DNA from: Pseudomonadota bacterium
Lineage (GTDB): Bacteria > Pseudomonadota > Gammaproteobacteria > Steroidobacterales > Steroidobacteraceae
DNA: 64,000 bases
Direction of reading: 5' to 3'
Assembly: GCA_037200975.1 (NCBI GenBank)
Contig: JBBCGI010000001.1
Location: 2,542,001-2,606,000 of the forward strand
Shown: positions 1 to 9,751 of the stretch, piece after piece
Position numbering within the stretch: position 1 is the stretch's first letter
Layout: each line of letters starts with the position of its first letter
Notes under the pieces: generated by a model
What the model saw: the letters and a program-made list of their open reading frames with translations, nothing else
What the model was told of the DNA's origin: nothing
The model's database searches: none
Translations under genes and position numbers: made by a program

Positions 1-2
1 CT

Positions 3-113
3 CGCCGCGCCGGGCAGCGCGAATACGACCAGCAATGCGCCAGCGAGATTGATCACGCCGCTGACCAGCAACGCGCCGGGCCGCAAGCCCCGGGTGGGTG
101 GAGCGGGATTCAT
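3..113 (-). CDS. Partial membrane protein, N-terminal end only
   Basis: The window cuts this gene; only about 37 N-terminal residues are visible, beginning with ATG at 113. They run MNPAPPTRGLRPG and then enter a hydrophobic stretch (ALLVSGVINLAGALLVVFAL) that looks like a first transmembrane helix or an uncleaved signal anchor. It is divergent from the S9 peptidase gene, with about 90 bases between the two starts, so that gap probably holds promoters for both. No family can be assigned from so short a piece. Confidence 0.6.
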   Translation of the reverse strand, partial: MNPAPPTRGLRPGALLVSGVINLAGALLVVFALPGAA

Positions 114-206
114 GGATTCGGGAGTCACGCGGGTAGTCTCGCGTCAGGGACAGTGTCCGGCAAGAGATAAACAAACCCCGGCGCAGTTGCGCTAACGTTG
201 ACGCCC

Positions 207-2354
207 ATGAAAACAGCCACCGATCCGGCGGCGAGTGCCGTCATGGCCCGCGCACTCGTTGCACTGCTGATGGTGATCTGCTGCGCGCTTCCGGCCGCGG
301 CGCGCGCGGACACGAAGCGTATTCCTGCCCACGAAGACATCTGGCTCATGAAACGCGTAGGTCCGCCGGTGGTGAGCCCGAACGGCCGCTGGATCGTGGT
401 CAATGTCATCGAGCCCGCGTACGAAGAGAGTGCGCAGCTCAGCGACCTGTGGTTGATCGACACCACCACGCGCAATTCGAGCCGCCGTCTCACCTCGACG
501 CGGCGCCCCGAGGCCGGCGTGATCTGGAGCGCGGACAGCCGCCGCATCCTGTTCAGCGCGCAACGCGACAACGACGACGCGCCGCAGGTGTATTCGCTCG
601 ACCTCGCCGCGGCCGGCGAGGCGCAACGGCTGACCACTCTGTCCGGCGGCGGGCGCGTACCGGTCATGTCGCATGACGGGCGGCAGCTCGCCTTCATCTC
701 GATCATGTATGCGGACGCGCGCGACGATGCGGCTAACAAGGAGAAGATCCAGGCGCATCGCGACCGCAAATCCGCGGCCCGCATCTACGACGGCTTCCCG
801 GTGCGCAATTGGGACCACTGGGTCGACGACCGGCAGGCGCGCATTTTCGTGCTGCCGCTCGACGAGAACGGCCTGCCGGCCGGCGCGCCGCGCGACCTGA
901 CATTCGGCACGAAACTCGCCGCGAACCCCGGATTTGCCGGCCGGCAGACCGACACCGGCGAAGAGATCGACGTCGAATTCACACCGGACGACAAGGCCAT
1001 CGTGTTCGCCGCCACGACCAATCGCGATGCCGCCGCCCGCTCGTTCACCGACTCGCAACTGTTCCTGGTCGACGTCGCGGGTAGCGAGCCGCGGCAGCTC
1101 ACGCAGGGCAACGACACCTGGTCCCAGCCGCGCTTCACGCCCGACGGCCGCACGTTGCTGGCGGTGCTCGAAGCGCAGAGCGGCAACTATGTCTACAACC
1201 AGGCGCGGCTGGCGGCTTTCTCCTGGCCCGACAGCGGTAAACCCCGCGTCATCAACGACGGCCTGGATCGCGCGGTGAACAGCTTCGCGGTGACGCCCGA
1301 TTCGCGCACGGTCTATTTCACCGCCGAGGATGGCGGCAACGAGAAGGTGTATTCAGTGCGCATCGAGGGCGGCAATGTGCAGACGTTGTTCGGCGTCGAG
1401 AAGGGCAGTTACACGAACCTCACGATTCCAACACGCACCGGCCGCTTCGCGATGTATGCGAACTGGGAGAGCGCGAGCGCACCGGGCGAAGTCGCCCTGG
1501 TCACTCCCTTCGGCAAACCCGTGGTGCTCACCAAGTTCAACGCCGCGCGCGCCGCGCAGCTCGACCTGCCGCCGATCGAGAACTTCTGGTTCACGAGCAG
1601 CCGCGGCAAACGCATTCACAGCTTCTTGGTGCGTCCGCCCGGTTTCGACCCGGCGAAGAAATATCCGCTGGTGGTGATGATCCATGGCGGTCCGCACGGC
1701 ATGTGGCGCGACCAGTTTTTCGTCCGCTGGAACTACCACCTGCTCGCGGCGCCGGGTTACGTTTTCCTGCTGACCAACTACTCCGGATCGACCGGCTTCG
1801 GCGAGGCGTTTGCGCGCTCGATCCAGGGCGATCCGCTCAAGGGTCCCGGCGATGAGCTCAACGAGGCGGCCGATGCCGCCATCCGGCAGTTCGGCTTCAT
1901 CGACGGCAGCCGGCAATGTGCCGGCGGCGCGAGTTACGGCGGGCACCTCGCCAACTGGCTGCAGGGGACGACCACCCGCTACAAGTGCCTGTTCAGCCAC
2001 GCCGGCCTCGTGAATCTCGAGACGCAATGGGGCACCAGCGACACTATCTACTCGCGCGAAGTCAACATGGGCGGCCCGCCCTGGGAGCAGGGCCCCGTGT
2101 GGCGCGAACAGAATCCGATCCGGCTGGCGGCGAAGTTCCGCACGCCTGTGCTGATCACCGTCGGGGAGAACGACTTCCGCGTGCCGCTCAACAATGCGCT
2201 CGAGTACTGGAGCGCGTTGCAGAGGATGCAGGTGCCGAGCCGGCTGATCGTGTTCCCGGACGAGAACCACTGGATACTGAAAGGCGAGGACAGCCGGTTG
2301 TTCTACGCCGAGAATGCGGCGTGGCTCGACCGCTGGCTCAAGCCAGAACGTTGA
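207..2354 (+). CDS. S9 family (prolyl oligopeptidase-like) serine peptidase, exported
   Basis: About 715 residues: a signal peptide (hydrophobic ALVALLMVICCALPAAARA), then a beta-propeller-like region with TolB/WD-like strands, then an alpha/beta-hydrolase domain. The nucleophile elbow is GGASYGG (Ser near residue 575), followed by the Asp in ENDFRVP and the His in ENHWI, the S9 catalytic order. HGGPHG supplies the usual oxyanion-side loop. It probably cleaves short peptides in the periplasm. The frame is open back to a TTG at 198; ATG 207 and ATG 243 are alternatives, and 243 leaves the cleanest signal peptide. The next gene begins 10 bases after the stop and may be cotranscribed. Confidence 0.9.
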   Translation: MKTATDPAASAVMARALVALLMVICCALPAAARADTKRIPAHEDIWLMKRVGPPVVSPNGRWIVVNVIEPAYEESAQLSDLWLIDTTTRNSSRRLTSTRRPEAGVIWSADSRRILFSAQRDNDDAPQVYSLDLAAAGEAQRLTTLSGGGRVPVMSHDGRQLAFISIMYADARDDAANKEKIQAHRDRKSAARIYDGFPVRNWDHWVDDRQARIFVLPLDENGLPAGAPRDLTFGTKLAANPGFAGRQTDTGEEIDVEFTPDDKAIVFAATTNRDAAARSFTDSQLFLVDVAGSEPRQLTQGNDTWSQPRFTPDGRTLLAVLEAQSGNYVYNQARLAAFSWPDSGKPRVINDGLDRAVNSFAVTPDSRTVYFTAEDGGNEKVYSVRIEGGNVQTLFGVEKGSYTNLTIPTRTGRFAMYANWESASAPGEVALVTPFGKPVVLTKFNAARAAQLDLPPIENFWFTSSRGKRIHSFLVRPPGFDPAKKYPLVVMIHGGPHGMWRDQFFVRWNYHLLAAPGYVFLLTNYSGSTGFGEAFARSIQGDPLKGPGDELNEAADAAIRQFGFIDGSRQCAGGASYGGHLANWLQGTTTRYKCLFSHAGLVNLETQWGTSDTIYSREVNMGGPPWEQGPVWREQNPIRLAAKFRTPVLITVGENDFRVPLNNALEYWSALQRMQVPSRLIVFPDENHWILKGEDSRLFYAENAAWLDRWLKPER

Positions 2355-2364
2355 GGAAAACACC

Positions 2365-3132
2365 TTGTCCGACGAGTGGGACTTCTACTTCGCCCGCGTC
2401 AACGACGCGGTGGCATCGATCTTCGTGGACCTCGGCATTCGGCAAGACGCGCCGATCGAGAAACGTCCGTGGTTGTTGTGGGTGTGGGTGGAGATGCAGT
2501 CGGCGCGAGCGGATGGGCTTTCCTCGAACGAAGAAGCGCCGCGCATGCACGAGATCGGCGAATCGCTCGATGCAATGATCTCGGTCACCTGTGGCGCGCA
2601 GATGGTGGGGCGCATCACCGGTGCGGGCCGCCGCGAGTTCTATTTTTATGCCTCCGAACCGGGCGAACTCGACACCGCCACGGCGAATGCCATGAAGAAT
2701 TTCGACACCTACAAGTACGAGACCGGCAGCAGCTTCCAGCCGGACTGGGATCAATACATCAACCTGCTGTATCCGTCCGAATCCAATCTCGAGCGTATGC
2801 AGAATCGCCGTCTGCTCGAGGCGCTGGCGGAACAGGGCGACGTGCACGAGGTGCCGCGCAAGGTGGACCACTGGATGTATTTCGCCACGGAAGCCGCGCG
2901 TACCGTTTGCCGCGATACGCTCGCCGCCATCGAGTTCACGGTCGAAGACGAGACGTTGTCGGATGAGCCCGACGATCCGCTCCCCTACGTGCTGGTGGTC
3001 TCGCGCGTGGATCCCATCGACTCGCATACGATCAACGGCATCACGCTCGAACTGGCGCGGCTCGCCACGCAGAATGGCGGCAGTTACGACGGCTGGGGGT
3101 GTGATGCGATGAAGGAAGAGACGCTGCAGTAG
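2365..3132 (+). CDS. DUF695 domain fused to an RraB-like domain
   Basis: About 255 residues read from a TTG start preceded by GAGGAAAA, the only reasonable ribosome site; the frame continues upstream into the previous gene but not plausibly. The N-terminal half (DEWDFYFARVND onward) resembles DUF695. The C-terminal half (QNRRLLEALAEQGD, then KVDHWMYF) resembles RraB, the protein that binds RNase E and modulates its activity in enterobacteria. No signal peptide is visible, so it is probably cytoplasmic. An RNA-decay role is inference from the RraB-like half only. It lies just after the S9 peptidase and converges with the methyltransferase gene. Confidence 0.8.
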   Translation: MSDEWDFYFARVNDAVASIFVDLGIRQDAPIEKRPWLLWVWVEMQSARADGLSSNEEAPRMHEIGESLDAMISVTCGAQMVGRITGAGRREFYFYASEPGELDTATANAMKNFDTYKYETGSSFQPDWDQYINLLYPSESNLERMQNRRLLEALAEQGDVHEVPRKVDHWMYFATEAARTVCRDTLAAIEFTVEDETLSDEPDDPLPYVLVVSRVDPIDSHTINGITLELARLATQNGGSYDGWGCDAMKEETLQ

Positions 3133-3174
3133 CTGGGTGTCGCGACGGCGGGCGGATTCCGGTTTGCCGGGCGG

Positions 3175-3776
<602 letters not shown>

Positions 3777-3780
<4 letters not shown>

Positions 3781-3956
3781 GTCTGGCGGCGCTCCGTGCG
3801 GATACGCTTGACCGTCATCCACATGAACAGGCTGATCACCGAGAGCAGCGCACCCATCAACACCGCCAGCCACCAGTGGAAGCGCCACGCTTCGAGCAGC
3901 CCCCAGCCGACGCCGATCGGCGTCATGACCAACAACAAGGGTTTAGCAATACGCAT
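3777..3956 (-). CDS. Small two-helix membrane protein
   Basis: About 59 residues from ATG 3956 (MRIAKPLLLVM); an ATG at 3977 would place the N terminus inside the palindromic element, so the downstream start is preferred. Two hydrophobic segments (LLLVMTPIGVGWGLLEA and WLAVLMGALLSVISLFMWM) are joined by a short loop with a basic C-terminal tail (KRIRTERRQ). The stop overlaps the GTG start of the DUF938 methyltransferase. Function unknown. Confidence 0.7.
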
Positions 3957-3975
3957 TCTGGATGGTGCCGTTTCC

Positions 3976-4069
3976 AAGTGGTGCCGGGGTGCAATTCTCG
4001 TAATTGCGTGAACGCTGGCGCAAGGTGCGCCGGCAACTCAATTACGAGAATTGCACCCCGGCACCACTT
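3976..4069. repeat. Palindromic intergenic element A (31-bp perfect arms)
   Basis: The left arm 3976-4006 begins AAGTGGTGCCGGGGTGC, and its exact reverse complement lies at 4039-4069; 31 of 31 bases pair. The 32-base centre also folds imperfectly (GCTGGCGC against GTGCGCCGGC). It nearly fills the gap between hslU and the small membrane gene. It is far longer than an ordinary terminator and has no T run. It resembles REP/MITE-type elements mobilised by RAYT transposases, by inference. Confidence 0.85.
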
Positions 4070-4072
4070 TCT

Positions 4073-5401
4073 TCACAGGATGTAGCGGGAGAGGTCCTCA
4101 TCCTTGGCGAGATTGCCGAGATGTTCGTCGACGTACCCCGCGTCGATCTCGACATGGGTGCCGCCGTTCTCGGCGGCGTCGAACGACACGGTTTCGAGCA
4201 GCCGCTCCATCACGGTATGCAGCCGGCGCGCGCCGATGTTCTCGGTCTTCTCGTTCACGCTGAAGGCGATCTCGGCGATGCGCCGCACGCCGCCCGGGGC
4301 GAATTTCACGTCCACCTGCTCGGTGCCCATCAGCGCCTTGTACTGCGCGGTCAGCGAAGCATCGGGCTCGGTGAGGATGCGCACGAAGTCATCGACCTTC
4401 AGCGAATCGAGCTCGACCCGGATCGGGAAACGCCCCTGCAGCTCGGGAATGAGATCCGACGGCTTCGACATGTGAAACGCGCCCGAGGCGATGAACAGGA
4501 TGTGATCGGTCTTGATCTGCCCGTACTTCGTCGACACGGTGCTGCCTTCGACCAGGGGCAGCAGGTCGCGCTGCACGCCTTCGCGCGACACATCGGCGCC
4601 GAGCGTTTCCTGGCGGCGCGCAATCTTGTCGATCTCGTCGATGAACACGATGCCGTTCTGCTCGGCATTGTGAATCGCGCGCGCGCGCAGCTCTTCCTCG
4701 TTGACGAGTTTGCCCGCTTCTTCTTCCACCAGCAGTTTCAACGCCTCTTTCACCTTGAGCTTGCGCGGCTTGGTGCGGTTGCCGCCGAGGTTCGCGAACA
4801 TGCTCGACAGCTGCTCCTGCATCTCTTCCATGCCGGGCGGCGCCATGATCTGCACGCCGGGCGCAATTGCGCGCAGGTCCAGTTCGATTTCCCGCTCGTT
4901 CAGCGAACCCTCGCGCAGCATCTTGCGGAATTTCTGGCGCGTCTCGGCATCGCGCGGCGACGCCTCACCGTCGGTGGAGAACCCCATCATCTTGGGCTGC
5001 GGCAACAACGCATCCAGCACGCGCTCTTCCGCCGCATCACCGGCCCGATCGCGCACCTTCGCGGTCTCTTCCTCGCGCGCCATCTTCACGGCGACTTCGG
5101 CGAGGTCCTTGATGATCGAATCCACTTCGCGGCCGACATAGCCAACCTCGGTGAACTTGGTGGCCTCCACCTTCACGAACGGCGCCTTCGCGAGTTTCGC
5201 CAGGCGGCGCGCGATCTCGGTCTTGCCGCAGCCGGTGGGACCGATCATGAGGATGTTCTTCGGCGTGATCTCCTGACGCAGCGGGTCTTCGATCTGCATG
5301 CGGCGCCAGCGATTACGCAGCGCGATCGCGACCGAGCGCTTGGCGGCGCCCTGGCCAACGATGTGTTTGTCCAGCTCGGCAACGATTTGGCGCGGAGTCA
5401 T
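4073..5401 (-). CDS. hslU: HslU, ATPase subunit of the HslVU protease
   Basis: 442 residues, the usual HslU length. This AAA+ unfoldase feeds proteins into the HslV peptidase in the cytoplasm. Walker A is GPTGCGKT at residues 54-61, Walker B is [11 protein letters not shown], and the intermediate (I) domain lies between them with charged helices. The C-terminal tail ends DLSRYIL, the conserved peptide that inserts into HslV and activates it. hslV lies three bases upstream on the same strand, so the two are cotranscribed. The gene is followed by palindromic element A, which may also end the transcript. Confidence 0.97.
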   Translation of the reverse strand: MTPRQIVAELDKHIVGQGAAKRSVAIALRNRWRRMQIEDPLRQEITPKNILMIGPTGCGKTEIARRLAKLAKAPFVKVEATKFTEVGYVGREVDSIIKDLAEVAVKMAREEETAKVRDRAGDAAEERVLDALLPQPKMMGFSTDGEASPRDAETRQKFRKMLREGSLNEREIELDLRAIAPGVQIMAPPGMEEMQEQLSSMFANLGGNRTKPRKLKVKEALKLLVEEEAGKLVNEEELRARAIHNAEQNGIVFIDEIDKIARRQETLGADVSREGVQRDLLPLVEGSTVSTKYGQIKTDHILFIASGAFHMSKPSDLIPELQGRFPIRVELDSLKVDDFVRILTEPDASLTAQYKALMGTEQVDVKFAPGGVRRIAEIAFSVNEKTENIGARRLHTVMERLLETVSFDAAENGGTHVEIDAGYVDEHLGNLAKDEDLSRYIL

Positions 5402-5404
5402 TGG

Positions 5405-5947
5405 TTAACCTTTCAACTCTTCGATCGTGAGATTGCGATTGGTGTAGATGCAGATGTCGGCGGCGATGTTCAGCGATTTCTCGACGATGCTGCGCGCGTC
5501 TAGTTCGGTGTTCTGCAGCAGCGCGAGCGCCGCACTCTGGGCGAACGGCCCGCCGGAGCCAATGGCGACCACGTCGTGGTCAGGCTCGATCACGTCGCCA
5601 TTGCCCGAGATCACGAACAAGTTCTTCGTATCGCCGACCAGCAACAACGCCTCGAGGCGCCGCAGGTAGCGGTCGCTGCGCCAGTCCTTGGCGAGCTCGA
5701 TGGCCGCGCGCGTGAGGTTGCCGAACTTGTCGAGCTTGCCTTCGAAGCGTTCGAACAGCGTGAAGGCGTCGGCCGTGCCGCCAGCGAAACCGCCGAGCAC
5801 CTTGCCATTGCCGAGGGGCCGCACCTTGCGCGCGTTGCCTTTCATCACGGTGTTGCCGAGGGTGACCTGGCCGTCGCCGCCGATGGAGACAGCGCCGTTG
5901 CGCCGCGCGGCCAGGATGGTGGTGCCGTGCGGATTGAATTCACTCAT
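5405..5947 (-). CDS. hslV: HslV, peptidase subunit of the HslVU protease
   Basis: 180 residues. HslV is a threonine protease of the proteasome beta fold that forms two stacked hexameric rings. The precursor starts [10 protein letters not shown]; cleavage before Thr9 would expose the N-terminal nucleophile. The segments [11 protein letters not shown] and [11 protein letters not shown] are typical of the family. It lies three bases from hslU and six bases from xerC, so xerC-hslV-hslU reads as one unit, an arrangement also known in other bacteria. Confidence 0.97.
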   Translation of the reverse strand: MSEFNPHGTTILAARRNGAVSIGGDGQVTLGNTVMKGNARKVRPLGNGKVLGGFAGGTADAFTLFERFEGKLDKFGNLTRAAIELAKDWRSDRYLRRLEALLLVGDTKNLFVISGNGDVIEPDHDVVAIGSGGPFAQSAALALLQNTELDARSIVEKSLNIAADICIYTNRNLTIEELKG

Positions 5948-5953
5948 GGAGAC

Positions 5954-6853
5954 CTACGTCTTGCGTTTCGCCCGAGGGTGGGAAGCGTCGTAGGTGCGGG
6001 CCAGGTGGGCGAAATCAAGGTGGGTGTAGATCTGCGTCGTGGAGATGTCGGCGTGGCCGAGCAGCTCCTGTACGCCGCGCAAATCCTTACTCGATTCAAG
6101 CAGATGAGTGGCGAAGGAGTGACGGAACAGATGTGGATATACACGCGCCGGCAGGCCTTTGCGCTTCGCCCAGTAGGCGATCCGCAGCTGGATCGCGCGA
6201 TGTTTGAGGCGCGTGCCATTGCGGCCGACGAACATCGCCGCTTCCTCGGGGGAGGCGATCGTCGCGCGCGTCTTCAACCATTCGCGCAAGGCTTCGATCG
6301 CCTTGCGCCCCACCGGCACGATCCGCGTCTTCGAACCCTTGCCGAGGACGCGCACCATCCGATCGGCGACATGGAGTCCGGCGAGATCGAGGCCCACGAG
6401 TTCATCGAGCCGCAGTCCCGAAGAATAGAAGAGCTCCATGAATGCGCGGTCGCGAATCGCCAGCGCGTCCTCGGGCGAAATGTCGAGCAGCTGGTTTATC
6501 TGATCGACATCGAGCGTGCCCGGCAGGCGTCTCGCGGCCTTGGGCGCGCGAATGTCCACCGCCGGATTGCTCCGCAGCACGCCTTCGCGGATCAGGTAGT
6601 TGAAGAATCCGCGCGTCGCGGACAGGCGCCGCTGCACGCTGCGCGGGCTCAACCCCCCGGCATGTGAACGCGCCGCGAACATGCGCACGTGCTGGCTGTC
6701 GATGCGTTTCCAGTCGTCGAGATCGCCGCGTTCGGCGTATTCCGCCAGCGCGCGCAGGTCGCGCGCGTAGTTAGAGGCCGTGTGCGGGGAGAGACGCCGC
6801 TCGAAACCGAGATGCCGGAGGTAGCCGTCGATCAGCGAACGATCGAGGGCCAC
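5954..6853 (-). CDS. xerC: Tyrosine recombinase XerC
   Basis: 299 residues. XerC acts with XerD at dif to resolve chromosome dimers. The N-terminal SAM-like DNA-binding domain spans about residues 1-105. The catalytic set is complete: Arg148 (SSGLRLDE), Lys172 (GKGSKTR), His241 and Arg244 (HLFRHSF), His267 (LGHADI) and nucleophile Tyr276 (TQIYTH). The neighbours DUF484 and dapF are the same as in many gammaproteobacteria (dapF-yigA-xerC), which supports XerC rather than XerD. It starts three bases after the DUF484 stop. Confidence 0.95.
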   Translation of the reverse strand: MALDRSLIDGYLRHLGFERRLSPHTASNYARDLRALAEYAERGDLDDWKRIDSQHVRMFAARSHAGGLSPRSVQRRLSATRGFFNYLIREGVLRSNPAVDIRAPKAARRLPGTLDVDQINQLLDISPEDALAIRDRAFMELFYSSGLRLDELVGLDLAGLHVADRMVRVLGKGSKTRIVPVGRKAIEALREWLKTRATIASPEEAAMFVGRNGTRLKHRAIQLRIAYWAKRKGLPARVYPHLFRHSFATHLLESSKDLRGVQELLGHADISTTQIYTHLDFAHLARTYDASHPRAKRKT

Positions 6854-6856
6854 GTA

Positions 6857-7564
6857 TCAGTTGCGCAGCAGCGAATCGGTGATCAACTCGCCCATGCGTT
6901 TCAGGAACTCCGTGCTCATGCCCGGGTGGAAGCGTTCGCGCTCGGCGCTGCCGAGAGCCAGCAGGCCCACGGAGCCGCCATCACCCAGCGGCACCAGCGC
7001 GACCGAGCCGATGCTCGCGGCTTCGGGACCGAACAGGAAATCGCGCTGCGTGTCGCGTACCTGGCCGCAGCGCGGCTTGCCGGTGGCGAGCAACGCTTCG
7101 AAGGAACGGAGGTTCGCGTCGTCGGGCGCGACGGCGCGCAGGAACGGTTCGTACGCGCCATTGCGAAGGGCTTCGATGGGCGCGGTCAGCAGCAGCACCG
7201 AATGAAACGCGTCGAAGTCTTCGCGCAGCGAGGCTTCGAGCGAGGTGAGCGCGGCGACCGGCGACGGCGCGCGCAGCAGGCGCCGCGTGAAGCGATGGAT
7301 GCGCTCGGAGAGCTGATCGTTGGCGCGCGCGACCGAGATGAATTCGGCGAGGCGGCGATCCGCGTCGGTTTTCTGTTCGCGCAGTACTTCCACCTGGCGC
7401 TCGACCAGCGAGACGGTGGAGCCGGTGCGCATGTGCGGCAGGCGCATGCGTGCAAGCAGCGGCTGGTGGCGTTCGAAGAAATCGGGATTGAGGCTCAGGT
7501 AACGCTCGATGCGTTCCTCATCCGTCTGACCTGCGGCCAAACCACGTGCGGGTAGCGTGCTCAT
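6857..7564 (-). CDS. DUF484 (YigA-like) protein
   Basis: 235 residues, no signal peptide. The N-terminal helix carries the family hallmark DFFERHQPLLARMRLPH, followed by a coiled-coil-like stretch (VSLVERQVEVLREQK) and a GAF-like C-terminal half. DUF484 proteins sit beside xerC and dapF in gammaproteobacteria, but their role is unproven. The gene has three bases to xerC and 27 bases from dapF on the same strand, so it probably belongs to one operon with both. Confidence 0.88.
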   Translation of the reverse strand: MSTLPARGLAAGQTDEERIERYLSLNPDFFERHQPLLARMRLPHMRTGSTVSLVERQVEVLREQKTDADRRLAEFISVARANDQLSERIHRFTRRLLRAPSPVAALTSLEASLREDFDAFHSVLLLTAPIEALRNGAYEPFLRAVAPDDANLRSFEALLATGKPRCGQVRDTQRDFLFGPEAASIGSVALVPLGDGGSVGLLALGSAERERFHPGMSTEFLKRMGELITDSLLRN

Positions 7565-7591
7565 GCTGTGCGGATCTCCTCTACCGAAACT

Positions 7592-8434
7592 CTAGAACTC
7601 GACTCGGCCCGTGAAAGATACAGCGGTTGGGCCCTTCATCCAAATATGTTCGCCGGGCGCGGGGAAGGTGATCTCGAGTTTTCCGCCCGGCAATTCGACG
7701 CTGACGGTCTCATCGAGGCGTCCATGACGTCTGCCTACCGCGACAGCCGCGCAGGCGCCGGTACCGCAGGCCTGGGTTTCGCCGACGCCGCGCTCGAACA
7801 CGCGCAGTTTGATGTGTGCGCGATCGACGATCTCCATGAATCCGACGTTCACGCGCTTGGGAAAACGCGGATGACGCTCGATCGCGGGCCCCAGGCGATC
7901 CACCGGCGCATTCGACACGGAATTGACGGTGAGCACGGCGTGCGGATTTCCCATCGACACGGCGCCGATCTCGACTTCCGTGCCTGCGACGGCCAGCGGA
8001 TAGACGTGTGCTTCGGCCGACGCTTCGAACGGCAGGGATTTGGGGTCGAAGTTCGGCACGCCCATGTCGACCGAGATGAGATTCGCGTCGTGGACGCGGG
8101 CACGGATGAGCCCCGCGGGGCTGTCGAGCAGGATCTCGCCCTGGTCGCCGCCGGGCTGCACGCCCTTGCGACCGTGCAGGAACGCCGCGAGGCAGCGCAC
8201 GCCGTTGCCGCATTGTTCCACCTCGCCGCCGTCGGCATTGAAGATGCGGTAATAGACCTGGGTGCCGGGGCGGCGCGGCGGTTCGAGCACCAGGGCTTGG
8301 TCGAACCCGATACCCGTATGCCGCGCGGACAGCGCGCGCCATTGCGCCGGCGTCGGCAACTGGCCGTCGAGCGGCGCGTCGAAGACGATGAAATCGTTGC
8401 CAAGGCCGTGCATTTTGGTGAACTCGAGCTGCAT
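7592..8434 (-). CDS. dapF: Diaminopimelate epimerase
   Basis: 280 residues. DapF converts LL- to meso-diaminopimelate for lysine and peptidoglycan synthesis. The two catalytic cysteines are present: Cys75 in EQCGNGVRC and Cys223 in QACGTGACA. The N terminus (LEFTKMHGLGNDF) is the standard family start. It is the first gene of the minus-strand run dapF-DUF484-xerC-hslV-hslU and is divergent from the gene at 8465, with 30 bases between starts. Confidence 0.97.
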   Translation of the reverse strand: MQLEFTKMHGLGNDFIVFDAPLDGQLPTPAQWRALSARHTGIGFDQALVLEPPRRPGTQVYYRIFNADGGEVEQCGNGVRCLAAFLHGRKGVQPGGDQGEILLDSPAGLIRARVHDANLISVDMGVPNFDPKSLPFEASAEAHVYPLAVAGTEVEIGAVSMGNPHAVLTVNSVSNAPVDRLGPAIERHPRFPKRVNVGFMEIVDRAHIKLRVFERGVGETQACGTGACAAVAVGRRHGRLDETVSVELPGGKLEITFPAPGEHIWMKGPTAVSFTGRVEF

Positions 8435-8464
8435 GCGCGGAAGAATACCTTACGCTTTGGAGGT

Positions 8465-9058
8465 ATGCGTCCAACGCCCTGGTTAGTTGCCGCGCTCGCG
8501 CTTCTTGCGTTCTGGCGGCTGTACTCGACCCGCGACATCCATCATCCGCCCGGTGTGCTCGCGGCCGCGGATCCCGTCCAACGCATCATCGACGCAGCGC
8601 CGGTCATCGAGCGCGGGGAATTCCGCCTGCGGCCACGCGCGGAATTCGACGCCACGGTGCGTGTCCTTCGCCGGGAGGATTACTCGATCGGTGCAATGGC
8701 GGCGCTGGTGCCGACGGATTTCGCGGTGGGCTGGGGCCGCATGTCGGACAGCGCGGTGCTCGAGCGCATCGAAGTCAGCCAGGGCAACCGCTTCTATTTC
8801 TGGCGCACGCAGGACTGGCCGATCGGGCGCGCAGAGATCGAATCGCATTCGGCGAACTGGCACCTGATCCCGGGCAACGAGGCGGTACGAGGCGTGCTCG
8901 GGAGTCTGCGCGCGGGCAACGTCGTGTCATTGCGCGGACGGCTGGTCGACATCGAGGGCCGGGAAGGCGGCATGTCCACCTCGCTGTCGCGCAGCGACAC
9001 CGGCGCCGGGGCCTGCGAGATACTGCTGGCCTCGTACGCACGCGTGCTGGAGCCCTGA
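8465..9058 (+). CDS. Membrane-anchored protein of unknown function
   Basis: About 197 residues from ATG 8465; the frame is open far upstream through dapF, but that part is antisense shadow. An N-terminal hydrophobic segment (WLVAALALLAFWRLY) acts as signal or anchor. The exported body includes SHSANWHLIPGNEAVR and a small beta domain with VVSLRGRLVDIEG. It resembles short conserved proteins of unassigned function found in gammaproteobacteria. The next gene starts one base after its stop, so the two are probably coupled. Confidence 0.75.
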   Translation: MRPTPWLVAALALLAFWRLYSTRDIHHPPGVLAAADPVQRIIDAAPVIERGEFRLRPRAEFDATVRVLRREDYSIGAMAALVPTDFAVGWGRMSDSAVLERIEVSQGNRFYFWRTQDWPIGRAEIESHSANWHLIPGNEAVRGVLGSLRAGNVVSLRGRLVDIEGREGGMSTSLSRSDTGAGACEILLASYARVLEP

Positions 9059-9059
9059 C

Positions 9060-9611
9060 ATGAATGTGGCCGATTCGCAGGTAGTTAGTGAAGTTTCGAT
9101 CGCGGACGCCACCGCCGCAGACGCGCCGCTGCTGGCCGAGCTCGCCGCGCGCACCTTCTTCGAGGCATTCGCGGCCGACAATGATCCGCACGACATGCGC
9201 CGGCATCTCGAGGAGTCCTACACACCGCAGCTGCAGCTGGCGGAGATTCGGAATCCGGCGATCGACACCTTGCTCATGCGCATCGACGGCGGCACCCCGA
9301 TCGCGTACGCGCAACTTCGCGCCGGGCATGTGTCCGACGGCGTGCCGGCCACGGGCAGCATCGAGCTGTGGCGCTTCTATGTCGACCAGCCCTGGCACGG
9401 GCGCGGGCTCGCGCACCGGCTGATGGAGGCCGCCAAGGCCCGTGCGCGCCGGCGCGGCGCCACCTGCTTGTGGCTGGGTGTGTGGGAGCGCAATGCGCGC
9501 GCGCAGGCGTTCTACGCCAAACACGGCTTCCGCAAAGTCGGCAATCACATCTTCGTCGTTGGCAGCGATCCGCAGACCGACGACGTACTGCTCTGCGATC
9601 TCAGCCCATGA
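9060..9611 (+). CDS. GNAT family N-acetyltransferase
   Basis: 183 residues with the GNAT fold. The acetyl-CoA pyrophosphate loop reads QPWHGRGLAHRLM, preceded by the beta-4 strand IELWRFYVD and followed by the beta-5 region CLWLGVWERNARAQAFY with the usual C-terminal Tyr/Phe. The substrate cannot be read from sequence; RimI-like protein or small-molecule acetylation are both possible. It sits one base after the membrane-anchored gene. No signal peptide. Confidence 0.88.
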   Translation: MNVADSQVVSEVSIADATAADAPLLAELAARTFFEAFAADNDPHDMRRHLEESYTPQLQLAEIRNPAIDTLLMRIDGGTPIAYAQLRAGHVSDGVPATGSIELWRFYVDQPWHGRGLAHRLMEAAKARARRRGATCLWLGVWERNARAQAFYAKHGFRKVGNHIFVVGSDPQTDDVLLCDLSP

Positions 9612-9751
9612 ACGCAGGCATCGAGCACCTCGGCCTGCGGGTGCGCGACATCGATCCGGTCGCGGCGTCTGGTGCGAACTACTTCGGCCGTGCGTCGAAG
9701 CGCATCAGTCCCCGAGTGACGAGCGGTCGCGGAACATGCAGCGGTCCATGA
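9608..9751 (+). CDS. Short ORF, possible gene remnant
   Basis: A 47-codon frame whose ATG overlaps the GNAT stop (ATGA). It begins MNAGIEHLGLRVRDID, which loosely recalls the first strand of glyoxalase/VOC proteins, but the similarity stops there. The 3' part overlaps the end of the convergent CoA-binding gene. It is either a remnant or a chance extension; I would not treat it as a functional gene without comparative support. Confidence 0.2.
   Translation: MNAGIEHLGLRVRDIDPVAASGANYFGRASKRISPRVTSGRGTCSGP

Noticed and set aside
4004-5503. A 499-codon frame antisense to hslU and a similar one at 5576-6667
   Set aside because: Same shadow effect; the minus-strand products HslU, HslV and XerC are certain.
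9368-9751. Long frame through the GNAT gene ending in the 47-codon ORF
   Set aside because: The part before 9608 is another-frame reading of GNAT; only the short ATGA-coupled piece is kept, at low confidence.
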